This document shows, one piece after another, positions 16,845 through 23,974 of a DNA stretch of 64,000 nucleotides. The DNA is from an uncultured Peptoniphilus sp. (GTDB lineage Bacteria; Bacillota; Clostridia; Tissierellales; Peptoniphilaceae): positions 124,001 through 188,000 of the forward strand of contig NZ_CALUAA010000001.1 in NCBI RefSeq assembly GCF_943913915.1, in the 5' to 3' direction. The notes under the pieces were generated by a model, which saw only the letters and a list, made by a program, of their open reading frames with translations, was not told where the DNA came from and ran no database searches. A program made the translations under genes and the position numbers. Each line of letters starts with the position of its first letter. The first letter of the stretch is position 1.

Positions 16845-17825
16845 TTGAGATTTATATACTTCACCGACAGCCATATTCGCGGCACCAATCCCAAGTCGCG
16901 AACCGATAATTTTTTTCATACGGTTTTAAATAAAATTCGAGAAATTCAGGAACTTTCCCTTTCTTGGGAAGCCGATTATATTCTTCATGGGGGCGATCTT
17001 TTTGATCGTCCCGATGTTTCTATATCGGTTATGAACGACGTTATTCCCGTTTTACAGAAATTCACAAAACCCGTCTACGCTATTAGCGGGAATCATGACA
17101 TCTACGGTCACAATCCCATTACCTTACCTCGCACTATGATGGGACTTTTAGATACCCTGGGAATCATTCATATTATAAATAATGAGCATATTCTCCTGAA
17201 AGATAAAGAGACGACAGTTCAGCTGAGCGGTGCACCTTACATTTACGGTCTGGACCGTGAGGAGAATCGTGAGTTTTATATTGTGAGAGAAAAGGATCCT
17301 AAGGCAGATTTTGCGATTCACTTAGTGCACGGATTTTTAATGACCGACAGTACAAAAGCTATGTTTTCTCATACGACAATCTCAGATATTTCAGATACGA
17401 AGGCGGATCTGACGCTAAGCGGCCATTTACACGACGGTATCCCTACTACAGAATTCCATGGGAAGACCTTTGCCAATCCGGGAGCTATTGTGCGCATCTC
17501 AAACTCTCTGACGGAGCTCAAACGACGTCCGAAAGTTCTTTTGATTGAAGTGGTAAAAGATCACTGCACGATCGAAGAGTATTATTTAAAGTCCGCACAG
17601 CCCGGAGATGAAGTACTGGACCGAACGGAAATTGAAATGCACAAATTTAAGCGCAGAGAATTAGCCGAATTTAAGGAATCCATCGAGGGTGCAGGCAGGT
17701 ACGATCATATTAATTTTTTAGACGTTATCGTCGATATCGCCGAAAATGAAAAGCTGGACCCGGGCATTAAAGAAGAAGCCTTAAGGCGCATCGCCGATGT
17801 AGAGGAGCGAAGGAGTAATCTGTGA
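16845..17825 (+). CDS. Mre11/SbcD-like metallophosphoesterase (DNA repair nuclease subunit)
   Basis: The calcineurin-like phosphoesterase motifs are all present in order in 326 aa: TDSHIRG (residues 7-13), HGGDLFDRP (about 48-56), GNHD (about 83-86), the histidine of LVHGF (about 161) and GHLH (about 192-195). These bind the two metal ions in the Mre11/SbcD nuclease site. The start is TTG at 16845, 7-8 nt after AGGAGGA, within the tail of recA. The next three overlapping or abutting genes encode the pieces of a Rad50-like ATPase, so it is best read as the nuclease subunit of that complex. It is shorter than typical SbcD and its C-terminal capping region is not clearly assignable. Confidence 0.85.
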   Translation: MRFIYFTDSHIRGTNPKSRTDNFFHTVLNKIREIQELSLSWEADYILHGGDLFDRPDVSISVMNDVIPVLQKFTKPVYAISGNHDIYGHNPITLPRTMMGLLDTLGIIHIINNEHILLKDKETTVQLSGAPYIYGLDREENREFYIVREKDPKADFAIHLVHGFLMTDSTKAMFSHTTISDISDTKADLTLSGHLHDGIPTTEFHGKTFANPGAIVRISNSLTELKRRPKVLLIEVVKDHCTIEEYYLKSAQPGDEVLDRTEIEMHKFKRRELAEFKESIEGAGRYDHINFLDVIVDIAENEKLDPGIKEEALRRIADVEERRSNL

Positions 17826-19261
17826 AGTATCTTGAAAAAATAATTTTGAAGAATTTTCAATCTCACAACTATACAGAGCTCGATTTATCCCGCGGTGTCA
17901 ACGTCATCGTCGGTCCATCCGACAGCGGAAAAACGGCCATCATGCGCGCCATTCGGTGGAATCTGTTTAATGAACCCTCCGGTGTTGATTTCGTACGGGA
18001 AGGGGAGAGCGAAGTATCGGTTACTGTCCGCTTCCAAGACGGCATAGAAATCACAAGACTTAGAGGTAAATCGAAAAATCAGTATATTTTGAGACAACCG
18101 GAAGAAGACGAAGTGATCTTTGAAGGTTTCGGTACCCATGTGCCGCAAGAGATTCGAGAAACGACCGGTATCTACAAAGTAATGCTTGACGATAAAAAAT
18201 CTCTTCCTCTTAACTTTTCTGATCAGCTGGAAGGTCCTTTTTTGCTGCAAGAAACGGATGCCTATAAAGCCCAGGCCATTGGTCGTATGGTCGGAGTAGA
18301 CGTCTTAGATGAAACGATGCGCAATACCCTTCGAGATAAAAAACAATTGTCTACACATAAAGATCTCGTCGTTTCAGAGATAGAGGAAACTGAAAAATCT
18401 CTCGAAGCATTCCAATCCCTAGATGAGAAGCTTGAGCGCCGCGACAAACTGACATCTCATTTAGAAAAACTAAAGAATCTTGAGAAGCGTTCAGATGAAG
18501 CGAAGAGATATTTAGATGAGCTCCGACACATAAATACAGAACGTTCTAAAGTCATAGGTGTCTTGGATGAGTATGCTCATCTCGATGAGATGAAAGACCG
18601 ACTTCTTTCTCTGGAGAATAAGGCTGGGCGTTATTACCGAGACAGCATGCTGCTGGAGAGCTATCTGCGAAATCGTAGAGAATGTGAGAGCACCAAAGGC
18701 ATCATTGCAAGTTTGGGAGACGGAGAAAAGCTGGATGAGATTTTTTATTCAATAGGATTGAACAATGAACGTTTGATGCAAATAAATCCCTTATATCAAA
18801 TCTATCTGTCTCTTCAGAAGGAATTAAACTCAAAGAGGGAGACAGTAAGTCGATTGTCTTCTATCGATAAATTTCAGGGAAGGCAGCTTATCTCACGATA
18901 TGACACTTATAAGCGATACAATGAGCTGTTTCTTCATTATAGAGAACTTCACGAACGGCTTAGTCGCGGTTGCGAGTTTATGGAGCAATTCAATACATCT
19001 GATGAAGCAGGTGATTTGTTACAAACGGCTGAAAAGAATGGGGAGAGGGCACAGGAGCTGAAAGAACTGTATGCTTCTTATAAAGAACTATTAGAAGAAA
19101 AAGAAAAACGTAAAAAAACGCTTGTAGAAGCTCAATTGCAAACGCAGGAAGCTATGGACGCCTATATTTCCGCGCTGTCTCAAGCCGGGACATGTCCTAT
19201 TTGTAGGCAACCTATTGATGAAGATCATCTTTCGGCGATCAAAGAAAGTTTGGAGGATTAA
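17822..19261 (+). CDS. Rad50/SbcC-like ATPase, N-terminal half ending at the zinc hook
   Basis: The 479-aa protein begins like Rad50/SbcC: ILKNFQSHNYTELDLS, then Walker A GPSDSGKT at residues 31-38. A long charged heptad-rich stretch (about 165-450) predicts an ascending coiled coil. The only CxxC, CPIC at residues 458-461, is the zinc-hook motif and lies 18 residues from the C-terminus. There is no signature motif, Walker B or H-loop; those are in the gene at 19498-20166. So this is one half-Rad50 that stops just after the hook. The start is GTG overlapping the Mre11-like stop, with AAGGAG 6 nt upstream. No disrupted reading frame is needed: the end is a normal TAA followed directly by the next ATG. 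Confidence 0.85.
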   Translation: MKYLEKIILKNFQSHNYTELDLSRGVNVIVGPSDSGKTAIMRAIRWNLFNEPSGVDFVREGESEVSVTVRFQDGIEITRLRGKSKNQYILRQPEEDEVIFEGFGTHVPQEIRETTGIYKVMLDDKKSLPLNFSDQLEGPFLLQETDAYKAQAIGRMVGVDVLDETMRNTLRDKKQLSTHKDLVVSEIEETEKSLEAFQSLDEKLERRDKLTSHLEKLKNLEKRSDEAKRYLDELRHINTERSKVIGVLDEYAHLDEMKDRLLSLENKAGRYYRDSMLLESYLRNRRECESTKGIIASLGDGEKLDEIFYSIGLNNERLMQINPLYQIYLSLQKELNSKRETVSRLSSIDKFQGRQLISRYDTYKRYNELFLHYRELHERLSRGCEFMEQFNTSDEAGDLLQTAEKNGERAQELKELYASYKELLEEKEKRKKTLVEAQLQTQEAMDAYISALSQAGTCPICRQPIDEDHLSAIKESLED

Positions 19262-19501
19262 ATGAATCTGGAGCAACAAATCAATGACTTAAACCGCCGC
19301 TACGAACGCGCAAAGGATACTCGCAAGCGAGCGGAATGGCGTATGGAAGAGCTTGAAAAAGAAGAAAAAGAGCTCAACGACAAGATCAAATCACTGGGCT
19401 TAGAACCCGAATCTTTGGAATCTGAAATACAAAAAATTGAAAGAGAGATTCAAGATTTACTTAATGAAGCAGAGCGTCTCTTACCGGAGGAACGTGCATG
19501 A
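19262..19501 (+). CDS. Small coiled-coil protein of the split Rad50 cassette
   Basis: The 79-aa protein is almost wholly charged heptads (RYERAKDTRKRAEWRMEELE, EKEEKELNDKIKSLG, ESEIQKIEREIQDLLNEAER) with no other domain. Its ATG directly follows the TAA of the upstream half-Rad50, and its TGA overlaps the ATG of the downstream half (ATGA). I infer that it forms part of the descending coiled coil that returns from the zinc hook to the ATPase head. I do not recognise it as a named family. Confidence 0.7.
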   Translation: MNLEQQINDLNRRYERAKDTRKRAEWRMEELEKEEKELNDKIKSLGLEPESLESEIQKIEREIQDLLNEAERLLPEERA

Positions 19502-20166
19502 GGATTCAAGAACTCGAAGAGCGCTTTCAATCTTTTTCTAAAACTGTGGATCAGGAAGAGGCACGACGGGATCTTATTTGCGAAAATCTAAAAAAACAGA
19601 GGGACTCTTTAGAAATTGTTGAGTCGAAGGAAAAGCTGTTGAACGGAGTCGTCATTCTTCTACAAAAAGCGGCAGATTATTCCAGAAATCAGGCGACCCA
19701 TCAAATCGAGGATATCGTAACGCAATCCATCGCCTATATTATGCAAAACAGCTCCAAGTTTACGGTAGATCTGCTAGAAAAGAGGGGCCTTCCCATTGCC
19801 GAGTTCTATGTAAAGTCCGACTACGGGGATTACAGTGTCAAGACGAAACCTGAGCTGAGCAGAGGGGGAGGGGTGGTGGACATCGTGTCTCTCGCCCTTC
19901 GCATTGCATTTCTCGAAAATCATCGCCCTAAAATCGAGGGACCTCTTTTTTTAGACGAACCCGGCAAACATATCAGCAACGATTACATCTTTAATATGGG
20001 TGAATTTCTAAAGGAATGTTCCCGTTTATTCAATCGCCAAATTATCATGGTTACCCACGATGATTATTTAACAAATATCTGCGATAAAAGTTTTCGAGTC
20101 GAAATCAGAAACGGCGAAAGCACAGTCAATGCTATGATTAACGATGAAGATGAAAGCCTCGTCTAA
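19498..20166 (+). CDS. Rad50/SbcC-like ATPase, C-terminal half
   Basis: This 222-aa protein supplies the motor motifs missing from the 17822-19261 product. An N-terminal coiled coil (about 1-60) leads to the ABC-type signature region ELSRGGGVVDIVSLALRIAF (119-138), Walker B PLFLDEPG (149-156, Asp153/Glu154) and the H-loop THDD (186-189). Signature and D-loop are not classical: LSRGGG instead of LSGGE, and EPGKHIS where a GTLD-like D-loop is usual. Its ATG overlaps the stop of the small coiled-coil gene. With the N-terminal half it would complete one nucleotide-binding head. Confidence 0.83.
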   Translation: MRIQELEERFQSFSKTVDQEEARRDLICENLKKQRDSLEIVESKEKLLNGVVILLQKAADYSRNQATHQIEDIVTQSIAYIMQNSSKFTVDLLEKRGLPIAEFYVKSDYGDYSVKTKPELSRGGGVVDIVSLALRIAFLENHRPKIEGPLFLDEPGKHISNDYIFNMGEFLKECSRLFNRQIIMVTHDDYLTNICDKSFRVEIRNGESTVNAMINDEDESLV

Positions 20167-20168
20167 CC

Positions 20169-20198
20169 TTACACGTTAAAGTGATTCTATGTTATAAT
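20169..20198 (+). promoter_or_regulatory. Promoter of rny
   Basis: TATAAT (20193-20198) is preceded by TGT, an extended -10. A weak -35 TTACAC (20169-20174) lies 18 bp upstream. It sits directly after the Rad50-like cassette, separating rny from it. Confidence 0.65.
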
Positions 20199-20252
20199 AA
20201 ATACGTGGTTTTTACCATTTGAAACTTGAAAATTGAATAGGAGGTGTTCCAT

Positions 20253-21794
20253 TTGCCAGCATACATTTCAATTATTGTGGCATTGTTTATTGGAATCCTC
20301 GGAGTAGCAATTGGTTATTTTATTCGTCGTAACATAGCAGAAGGTAAACTGAAGCGTGCAGAAGAATTAGCCAAAAATATCATCATTGATGCGGAACGAG
20401 ATGCAGAAAACAATAAACGGGATATTTTATTCCAAGCAAAAGAAGAAATTCATAAGCTAAGAGACACGGTACAACAGGAAAATGATGCTCGAAAGTCGGA
20501 ACTTCAGCGTTTTGAAGATCGCCTGATATCGAAAGAAGATCTTCTACAATCTAAAAGTGCGACTCTTGAAAAGAAAGAATCTCAAATTCTCGAACAGCAG
20601 ACACGAATTCAAGAAAAGGAAGATTCTGTGGATGCGCTCATCGAAAAGAAATCTGAGGAGATTCAGAGGATATCAGGATTATCGAAAGAAGAAGCCAAAC
20701 AAATTCTTTTAAATCAGCTGGATAATGAACTTACTCAGGAATCGGCGCTTAAGATTCGCGAATATGAACGCCAAATTAAAGACGATAGCAAAAAAATTGC
20801 GCAAGATATTATTGTGCACTCCATTCAACGTTTAGCTGCCGATGAGGTTGCGGAAGCTACGGTTTCCGTCGTTGCCCTTCCTAACGAAGAGATGAAGGGG
20901 CGCATTATCGGGCGAGAAGGACGCAATATTCGTGCTATCGAAGCTTTAACCGGCGTCGATCTTATTATCGACGACACTCCGGAAGCGGTAGTGGTTTCGT
21001 CTTTTAATCCCATCCGGAGAGAAATCGCACGACTGGCTCTTGAAAAGCTCGTCCTAGACGGCCGCATTCATCCGACACGTATCGAAGATACGGTGGAAAA
21101 AGCGCGACAAGAAGTGGATGATGTTATTAAAGAAAGCGGCGAAGAGGCTGCTTTTGAAGCAGGCGTCCACGGTCTCCATCCGGAACTGGTCAAATACTTG
21201 GGTCGCTTGAAATTCCGCACGAGTTTCGGTCAAAACTGCTTGAGACATTCGATCGAAGTATCGAAGATCGCAGGCTACTTGGCTGAAGAAGTGGGAGTAG
21301 ACTCGAAACTGGCAAGACGTGCCGGTTTACTTCATGATTTGGGAAAATCCATCGACCACGAAGTAGAAGGTCCTCACGTTGAGTTGGGAGTCGATCTGGC
21401 AAGACGTTATAAAGAACCTGAAACGGTGATTAACGGCATAGAAGCCCACCATGGCGATGTAGAATTTGCCAATCTTGAAGCTATCCTTGTTCAGGCTGCC
21501 GATGCAATCAGTGCGGCACGCCCGGGCGCTCGTAGGGAAACTATTGAAACCTACATCAAGCGTCTAGAACAATTAGAAGCTATTGCGGAAGATTACGACG
21601 GTATTGAAAAATCTTATGCCGTACAAGCCGGTAGAGAATTACGTATTATCGTAAAACCCGGTGAAGTGGATGAGGCGCATATGGTAACGACGGCTCGAAA
21701 GATCGCTCAGGATATCGAATCACAATTGGATTTCCCCGGTCAAATAAAAGTCAACGTTATACGCGAAACACGCGCCATCGAGTACGCAAAATAA
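20253..21794 (+). CDS. rny: Ribonuclease Y
   Basis: RNase Y is the membrane-anchored endoribonuclease that starts mRNA decay in many Bacillota. The chain has an N-terminal membrane helix (about 5-22), a long coiled coil to about 190, a KH domain (about 200-260, GRIIGREGRNIRAIEALTGV) and an HD domain (about 331 onward, HSIEVSKIAGYLAEE and HDLGKSIDHE). The TTG at 20253 (513 aa) is chosen because AGGAGG at 20239-20244 lies 8 nt upstream. A GTG at 20244 is in frame but is part of that ribosome site. Confidence 0.96.
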   Translation: MPAYISIIVALFIGILGVAIGYFIRRNIAEGKLKRAEELAKNIIIDAERDAENNKRDILFQAKEEIHKLRDTVQQENDARKSELQRFEDRLISKEDLLQSKSATLEKKESQILEQQTRIQEKEDSVDALIEKKSEEIQRISGLSKEEAKQILLNQLDNELTQESALKIREYERQIKDDSKKIAQDIIVHSIQRLAADEVAEATVSVVALPNEEMKGRIIGREGRNIRAIEALTGVDLIIDDTPEAVVVSSFNPIRREIARLALEKLVLDGRIHPTRIEDTVEKARQEVDDVIKESGEEAAFEAGVHGLHPELVKYLGRLKFRTSFGQNCLRHSIEVSKIAGYLAEEVGVDSKLARRAGLLHDLGKSIDHEVEGPHVELGVDLARRYKEPETVINGIEAHHGDVEFANLEAILVQAADAISAARPGARRETIETYIKRLEQLEAIAEDYDGIEKSYAVQAGRELRIIVKPGEVDEAHMVTTARKIAQDIESQLDFPGQIKVNVIRETRAIEYAK

Positions 21795-21796
21795 AG

Positions 21797-21820
21797 ACCT
21801 GCCGCAAGGCAGGTTTTTTA
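21797..21820 (+). terminator. Intrinsic terminator after rny
   Basis: A 7-bp GC-rich stem ACCTGCC / GGCAGGT with a GCAA loop is followed by TTTTTTA. It begins 2 nt after the rny stop. Confidence 0.9.
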
Positions 21821-21852
21821 TTAGAAAAAAATATTTAGAAAGGAATTCGCCG

Positions 21853-22848
21853 ATGATCCAATCCGGTATAGTCGACGACTATTTAAATTATTTAAAAGCA
21901 GCGCGAGGCCGCTCAGAAAGCACGACGAGAGAATATTATTACGATATACGTCAGTTTCTCCGCTACATGCGCATACGAAAAGAGCATTTAAAGGTGGAGA
22001 AATTAGATGAAGTCTCTATAGAGGACGTGGACAAAACCCTTTTAGAATCCATTGAAAAAGCCGATATTTACGCATATATCTCCTACTTGGATTCCACCCG
22101 TGGCAATAGCGGACGTACGAAGTTCAGAAAAATCTCCTCTGTTCGCTCTTTTTTCGATTACCTTACTTATAAAGTCGAGCTGCTGGATAAAAATCCTGCA
22201 GAAAATATCGACATGCCGAAGATCGAACGCTCACTTCCCGTCTATCTCACATTGGAAGAGGCGGTTCGTCTGTTGAAGACTGTGGAAAACTCTAAGCAAA
22301 TGGAAATCTATCGTCTGAGAGATTATGCCATCACCACTTTATTTTTAAATTGCGGCTTACGATTAAGTGAACTTTCGAGCCTGAATGTAGAAGACCTGAA
22401 TAAAGATAATACTTTGCGAATCATGGGGAAAGGATCTAAGGAAAGACTCGTTTATTTAAATAACAGTGTGCAGGAGGCTCTGAGAGGCTATTTAAAGAAG
22501 CGAAAAGAATTAGAGATGGATCAGGATGCATTATTTTTAAGCATGCGTAAAAACCGTATGAGTAATCGCTCCATTCAGCATATGTTGGAAAAACATTTAA
22601 AAGCCGCCGGATTCGATACCCGTAAATACTCGGTACATAAATTGCGTCATACTGCCGCCACTTTGATGTACCAATACGGCAACGAAGATCTAAAATCCCT
22701 GCAGGAGATTTTGGGCCACGAATCCGTTTCTACAACACAGATCTATACCCACGTCAATCTGGAAGATATTCGTTACACAATGAATCAAAATCCTCTGTCC
22801 AATATGGAAGACGTAAACAAAATGATAGAAGACGAAGATAAAGAATAA
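21853..22848 (+). CDS. Tyrosine recombinase, XerC/XerD type
   Basis: The 331-aa protein has an N-terminal SAM-like core-binding domain (about 1-115) and a C-terminal catalytic domain with Arg in CGLRLSELS (about 168), HKLRH (about 262-266), LGHES (about 286-290) and the nucleophile Tyr in TQIYTHV (about 297). Such proteins resolve chromosome dimers at dif or act as integrases. Its housekeeping position between rny and lexA, and the absence of phage genes or att-like repeats, favour a chromosomal Xer role. Which Xer it is cannot be decided here. Confidence 0.9.
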   Translation: MIQSGIVDDYLNYLKAARGRSESTTREYYYDIRQFLRYMRIRKEHLKVEKLDEVSIEDVDKTLLESIEKADIYAYISYLDSTRGNSGRTKFRKISSVRSFFDYLTYKVELLDKNPAENIDMPKIERSLPVYLTLEEAVRLLKTVENSKQMEIYRLRDYAITTLFLNCGLRLSELSSLNVEDLNKDNTLRIMGKGSKERLVYLNNSVQEALRGYLKKRKELEMDQDALFLSMRKNRMSNRSIQHMLEKHLKAAGFDTRKYSVHKLRHTAATLMYQYGNEDLKSLQEILGHESVSTTQIYTHVNLEDIRYTMNQNPLSNMEDVNKMIEDEDKE

Positions 22849-22855
22849 ACGTACG

Positions 22856-22871
22856 TTTGAACATGTGTTTG
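22856..22871. promoter_or_regulatory. Orphan LexA-like box
   Basis: TTTGAACATGTGTTTG matches 15 of 16 bases of the LexA-like box in the yneA promoter (23875-23890, TTCGAACATGTGTTTG) and resembles the Bacillus-type CGAAC-N4-GTTCG operator. It begins 8 nt after the Xer stop codon, but no protein gene follows and no good -35/-10 pair is visible around it. Confidence 0.5.
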
Positions 22872-23189
22872 TATATGAGCGTCCAGGCGTATGAACTCAG
22901 AAAGAATATTATGAATATGGTATTTATTTAACAAGGTTAAGAGGCTTTAATAAGGAGATACAATAAGTTTTAGAATGGATAATGTTCATAAGAAATTATC
23001 CAAGCATAGCTTAAAATTGGCTTTATAGATTATATTGTAAGTCATATCCGCTATTACTGACTTACTGAAACCATATTTTATAGAAGTAAAGTTAAAATAG
23101 TTCGGTTAATGGAATTAAAATTTATTTTCAGAATAAAATTCAGACATTAAACAGACGCTAAAAACCCCTTTTTCGAGAGAATCGGTTAT

Positions 23190-23223
23190 ATTTAGTCACA
23201 AAATTTGTATTTTGTGACTAAAT
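23190..23223. repeat. Perfect 15-bp inverted repeat with 4-nt loop
   Basis: ATTTAGTCACAAAAT (23190-23204) and ATTTTGTGACTAAAT (23209-23223) are exact reverse complements around TTGT. There is no T-run on either side, so it does not look like a normal intrinsic terminator. It could be an operator, an RNA hairpin or an element remnant. Confidence 0.75.
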
Positions 23224-23433
23224 TAATGTAGAGGTATTATGTCTTTTTGTCTCTCTTTTACTCTCCCTCCCTTTTAATCTATTTCACTAAAGATCCCATT
23301 AGGTTCTCCACAATACGAAATCTAATCTTTTGCTGATTATTATTTAGGAAAAGTTAAGATGAATCAGGCTTTAAATCTATCGATAGCCATAAGCGCTGCA
23401 GGCAATCATGTGAATCGATATTCCATCGTCATA

Positions 23434-23463
23434 TAAAAAGAGCTTCCTCTCTTGGGAGGAAGC
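23434..23463 (-). terminator. Intrinsic terminator after yneA
   Basis: GCTTCCTC (23442-23449) pairs with GAGGAAGC (23456-23463) around a 6-nt loop. On the minus strand the stem is followed by a TCTTTTTAT tract, as expected downstream of yneA. Confidence 0.85.
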
Positions 23464-23491
23464 CTTTATTGATTATAAGGAGATCCGATTC

Positions 23492-23821
23492 CTAATGCTT
23501 TATTACAATTTGCAGTACATCGCCGGGATGAATATCGGCCGAATCTTTTAATTGATTTTCCTCCATTATGGAGTCGACGATTATTCGTATATCATCTTTC
23601 TCACCGGCATAAGCTGCCGCTATATTCCAGAGTGTATCGCCACTTTGGACATGGTAATCCTCTCGAACGAAATACGTTGTCTTTGCTGAAGGCGCAAAGT
23701 TCATTCCCATCATAATTAAGATCAGAAGCCCTATGATAGGAATTAAGCGCAACCGACGACGGCGATATTCCGATTTAGATACGAGATGCTTTGGATTATT
23801 TTGTAATTGTACTCTATTCAT
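23492..23821 (-). CDS. yneA: SOS cell-division suppressor, YneA-like (membrane helix + LysM)
   Basis: The 109-aa protein has a basic N-terminus, one membrane helix (about 24-44, LIPIIGLLILIMMGMNF) and a C-terminal LysM domain (about 56-107, YHVQSGDTLWNIAAAYAG and IHPGDVLQIVI). This is the architecture of YneA, the Bacillus SOS protein that delays septation, and as there it is divergent from lexA. The ATG at 23821 is preferred because GGAGGG lies 4 nt upstream; an earlier in-frame ATG at 23860 has no ribosome site and sits almost at the predicted transcription start. Two LexA-like boxes lie in and just after its promoter. Confidence 0.85.
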   Translation of the reverse strand: MNRVQLQNNPKHLVSKSEYRRRRLRLIPIIGLLILIMMGMNFAPSAKTTYFVREDYHVQSGDTLWNIAAAYAGEKDDIRIIVDSIMEENQLKDSADIHPGDVLQIVIKH

Positions 23822-23841
23822 AAAACCCTCCGATAATATTT

Positions 23842-23855
23842 GGAACGCTTGTTCG
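23842..23855. promoter_or_regulatory. LexA-like box near the yneA transcription start
   Basis: GGAACGCTTGTTCG is 13/14 identical to the Bacillus-type palindrome CGAAC-N4-GTTCG with ideal spacing. It lies just downstream of the predicted yneA start of transcription, where a bound repressor would block RNA polymerase. Confidence 0.7.
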
Positions 23856-23868
23856 ATCATTTGTTCTT

Positions 23869-23897
23869 ATTGTATTCGAACATGTGTTTGGTGTCAA
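23869..23897 (-). promoter_or_regulatory. yneA promoter with an internal LexA-like box
   Basis: Read on the minus strand: -35 TTGACA (23892-23897), 17-bp spacer, -10 TACAAT (23869-23874), close to consensus. The spacer contains CGAACATGTGTTTG (plus-strand 23877-23890), a CGAAC-N4-GTTTG LexA-like operator. The layout predicts tight SOS repression of a strong promoter. Confidence 0.8.
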
Positions 23898-23915
23898 GGG
23901 TTTTAGAATATATGT

Positions 23916-23944
23916 TTGAAATATATGTTCGCATTTGTTATACT
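23916..23944 (+). promoter_or_regulatory. lexA promoter with an internal LexA-like box
   Basis: -35 TTGAAA (23916-23921), 17-bp spacer, -10 TATACT (23939-23944) with a TGT extended -10. The spacer region GAAATATATGTTCG (23918-23931) keeps one good half-site (GTTCG) and one degenerate half, consistent with weaker autoregulation of lexA. Confidence 0.75.
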
Positions 23945-23974
23945 GTCAGTAACTTAGAAAAGGAGCTTTATTCT

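Larger units (their letters stand above)
22849..23433. other. Gene-poor stretch between the Xer gene and yneA
   Basis: About 640 bp separate the Xer stop from the yneA stop at 23492. It is AT-rich, with no frame of credible length or family. It holds a LexA-like box (22856-22871), a perfect 15-bp inverted repeat (23190-23223) and, at its right end, the yneA terminator. The best small frame is 25 codons (23359-23436, starting MNQALNLSIAISAAG) with a weak AGGAAAAG upstream; I do not call it a gene. The region looks like decayed DNA or a non-coding RNA locus. Confidence 0.6.

Noticed and set aside
17822..20166. Frameshifted or nonsense-mutated sbcC pseudogene
   Set aside because: Each piece starts and stops cleanly with ribosome sites or overlapping start-stop codons, keeps intact motifs, and the break falls exactly behind the zinc hook; random decay would not give this arrangement.
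21853..22848. Xer-type recombinase as the integrase of a mobile element or phage
   Set aside because: No att-like direct repeats, phage genes, transposase or composition break are seen nearby; both neighbours are housekeeping genes, so a chromosomal Xer role is simpler.
23359..23436. 25-codon frame in the gap before yneA as a small gene
   Set aside because: The ribosome site is weak, the peptide matches nothing I know, and the yneA terminator of the opposite strand overlaps its end.
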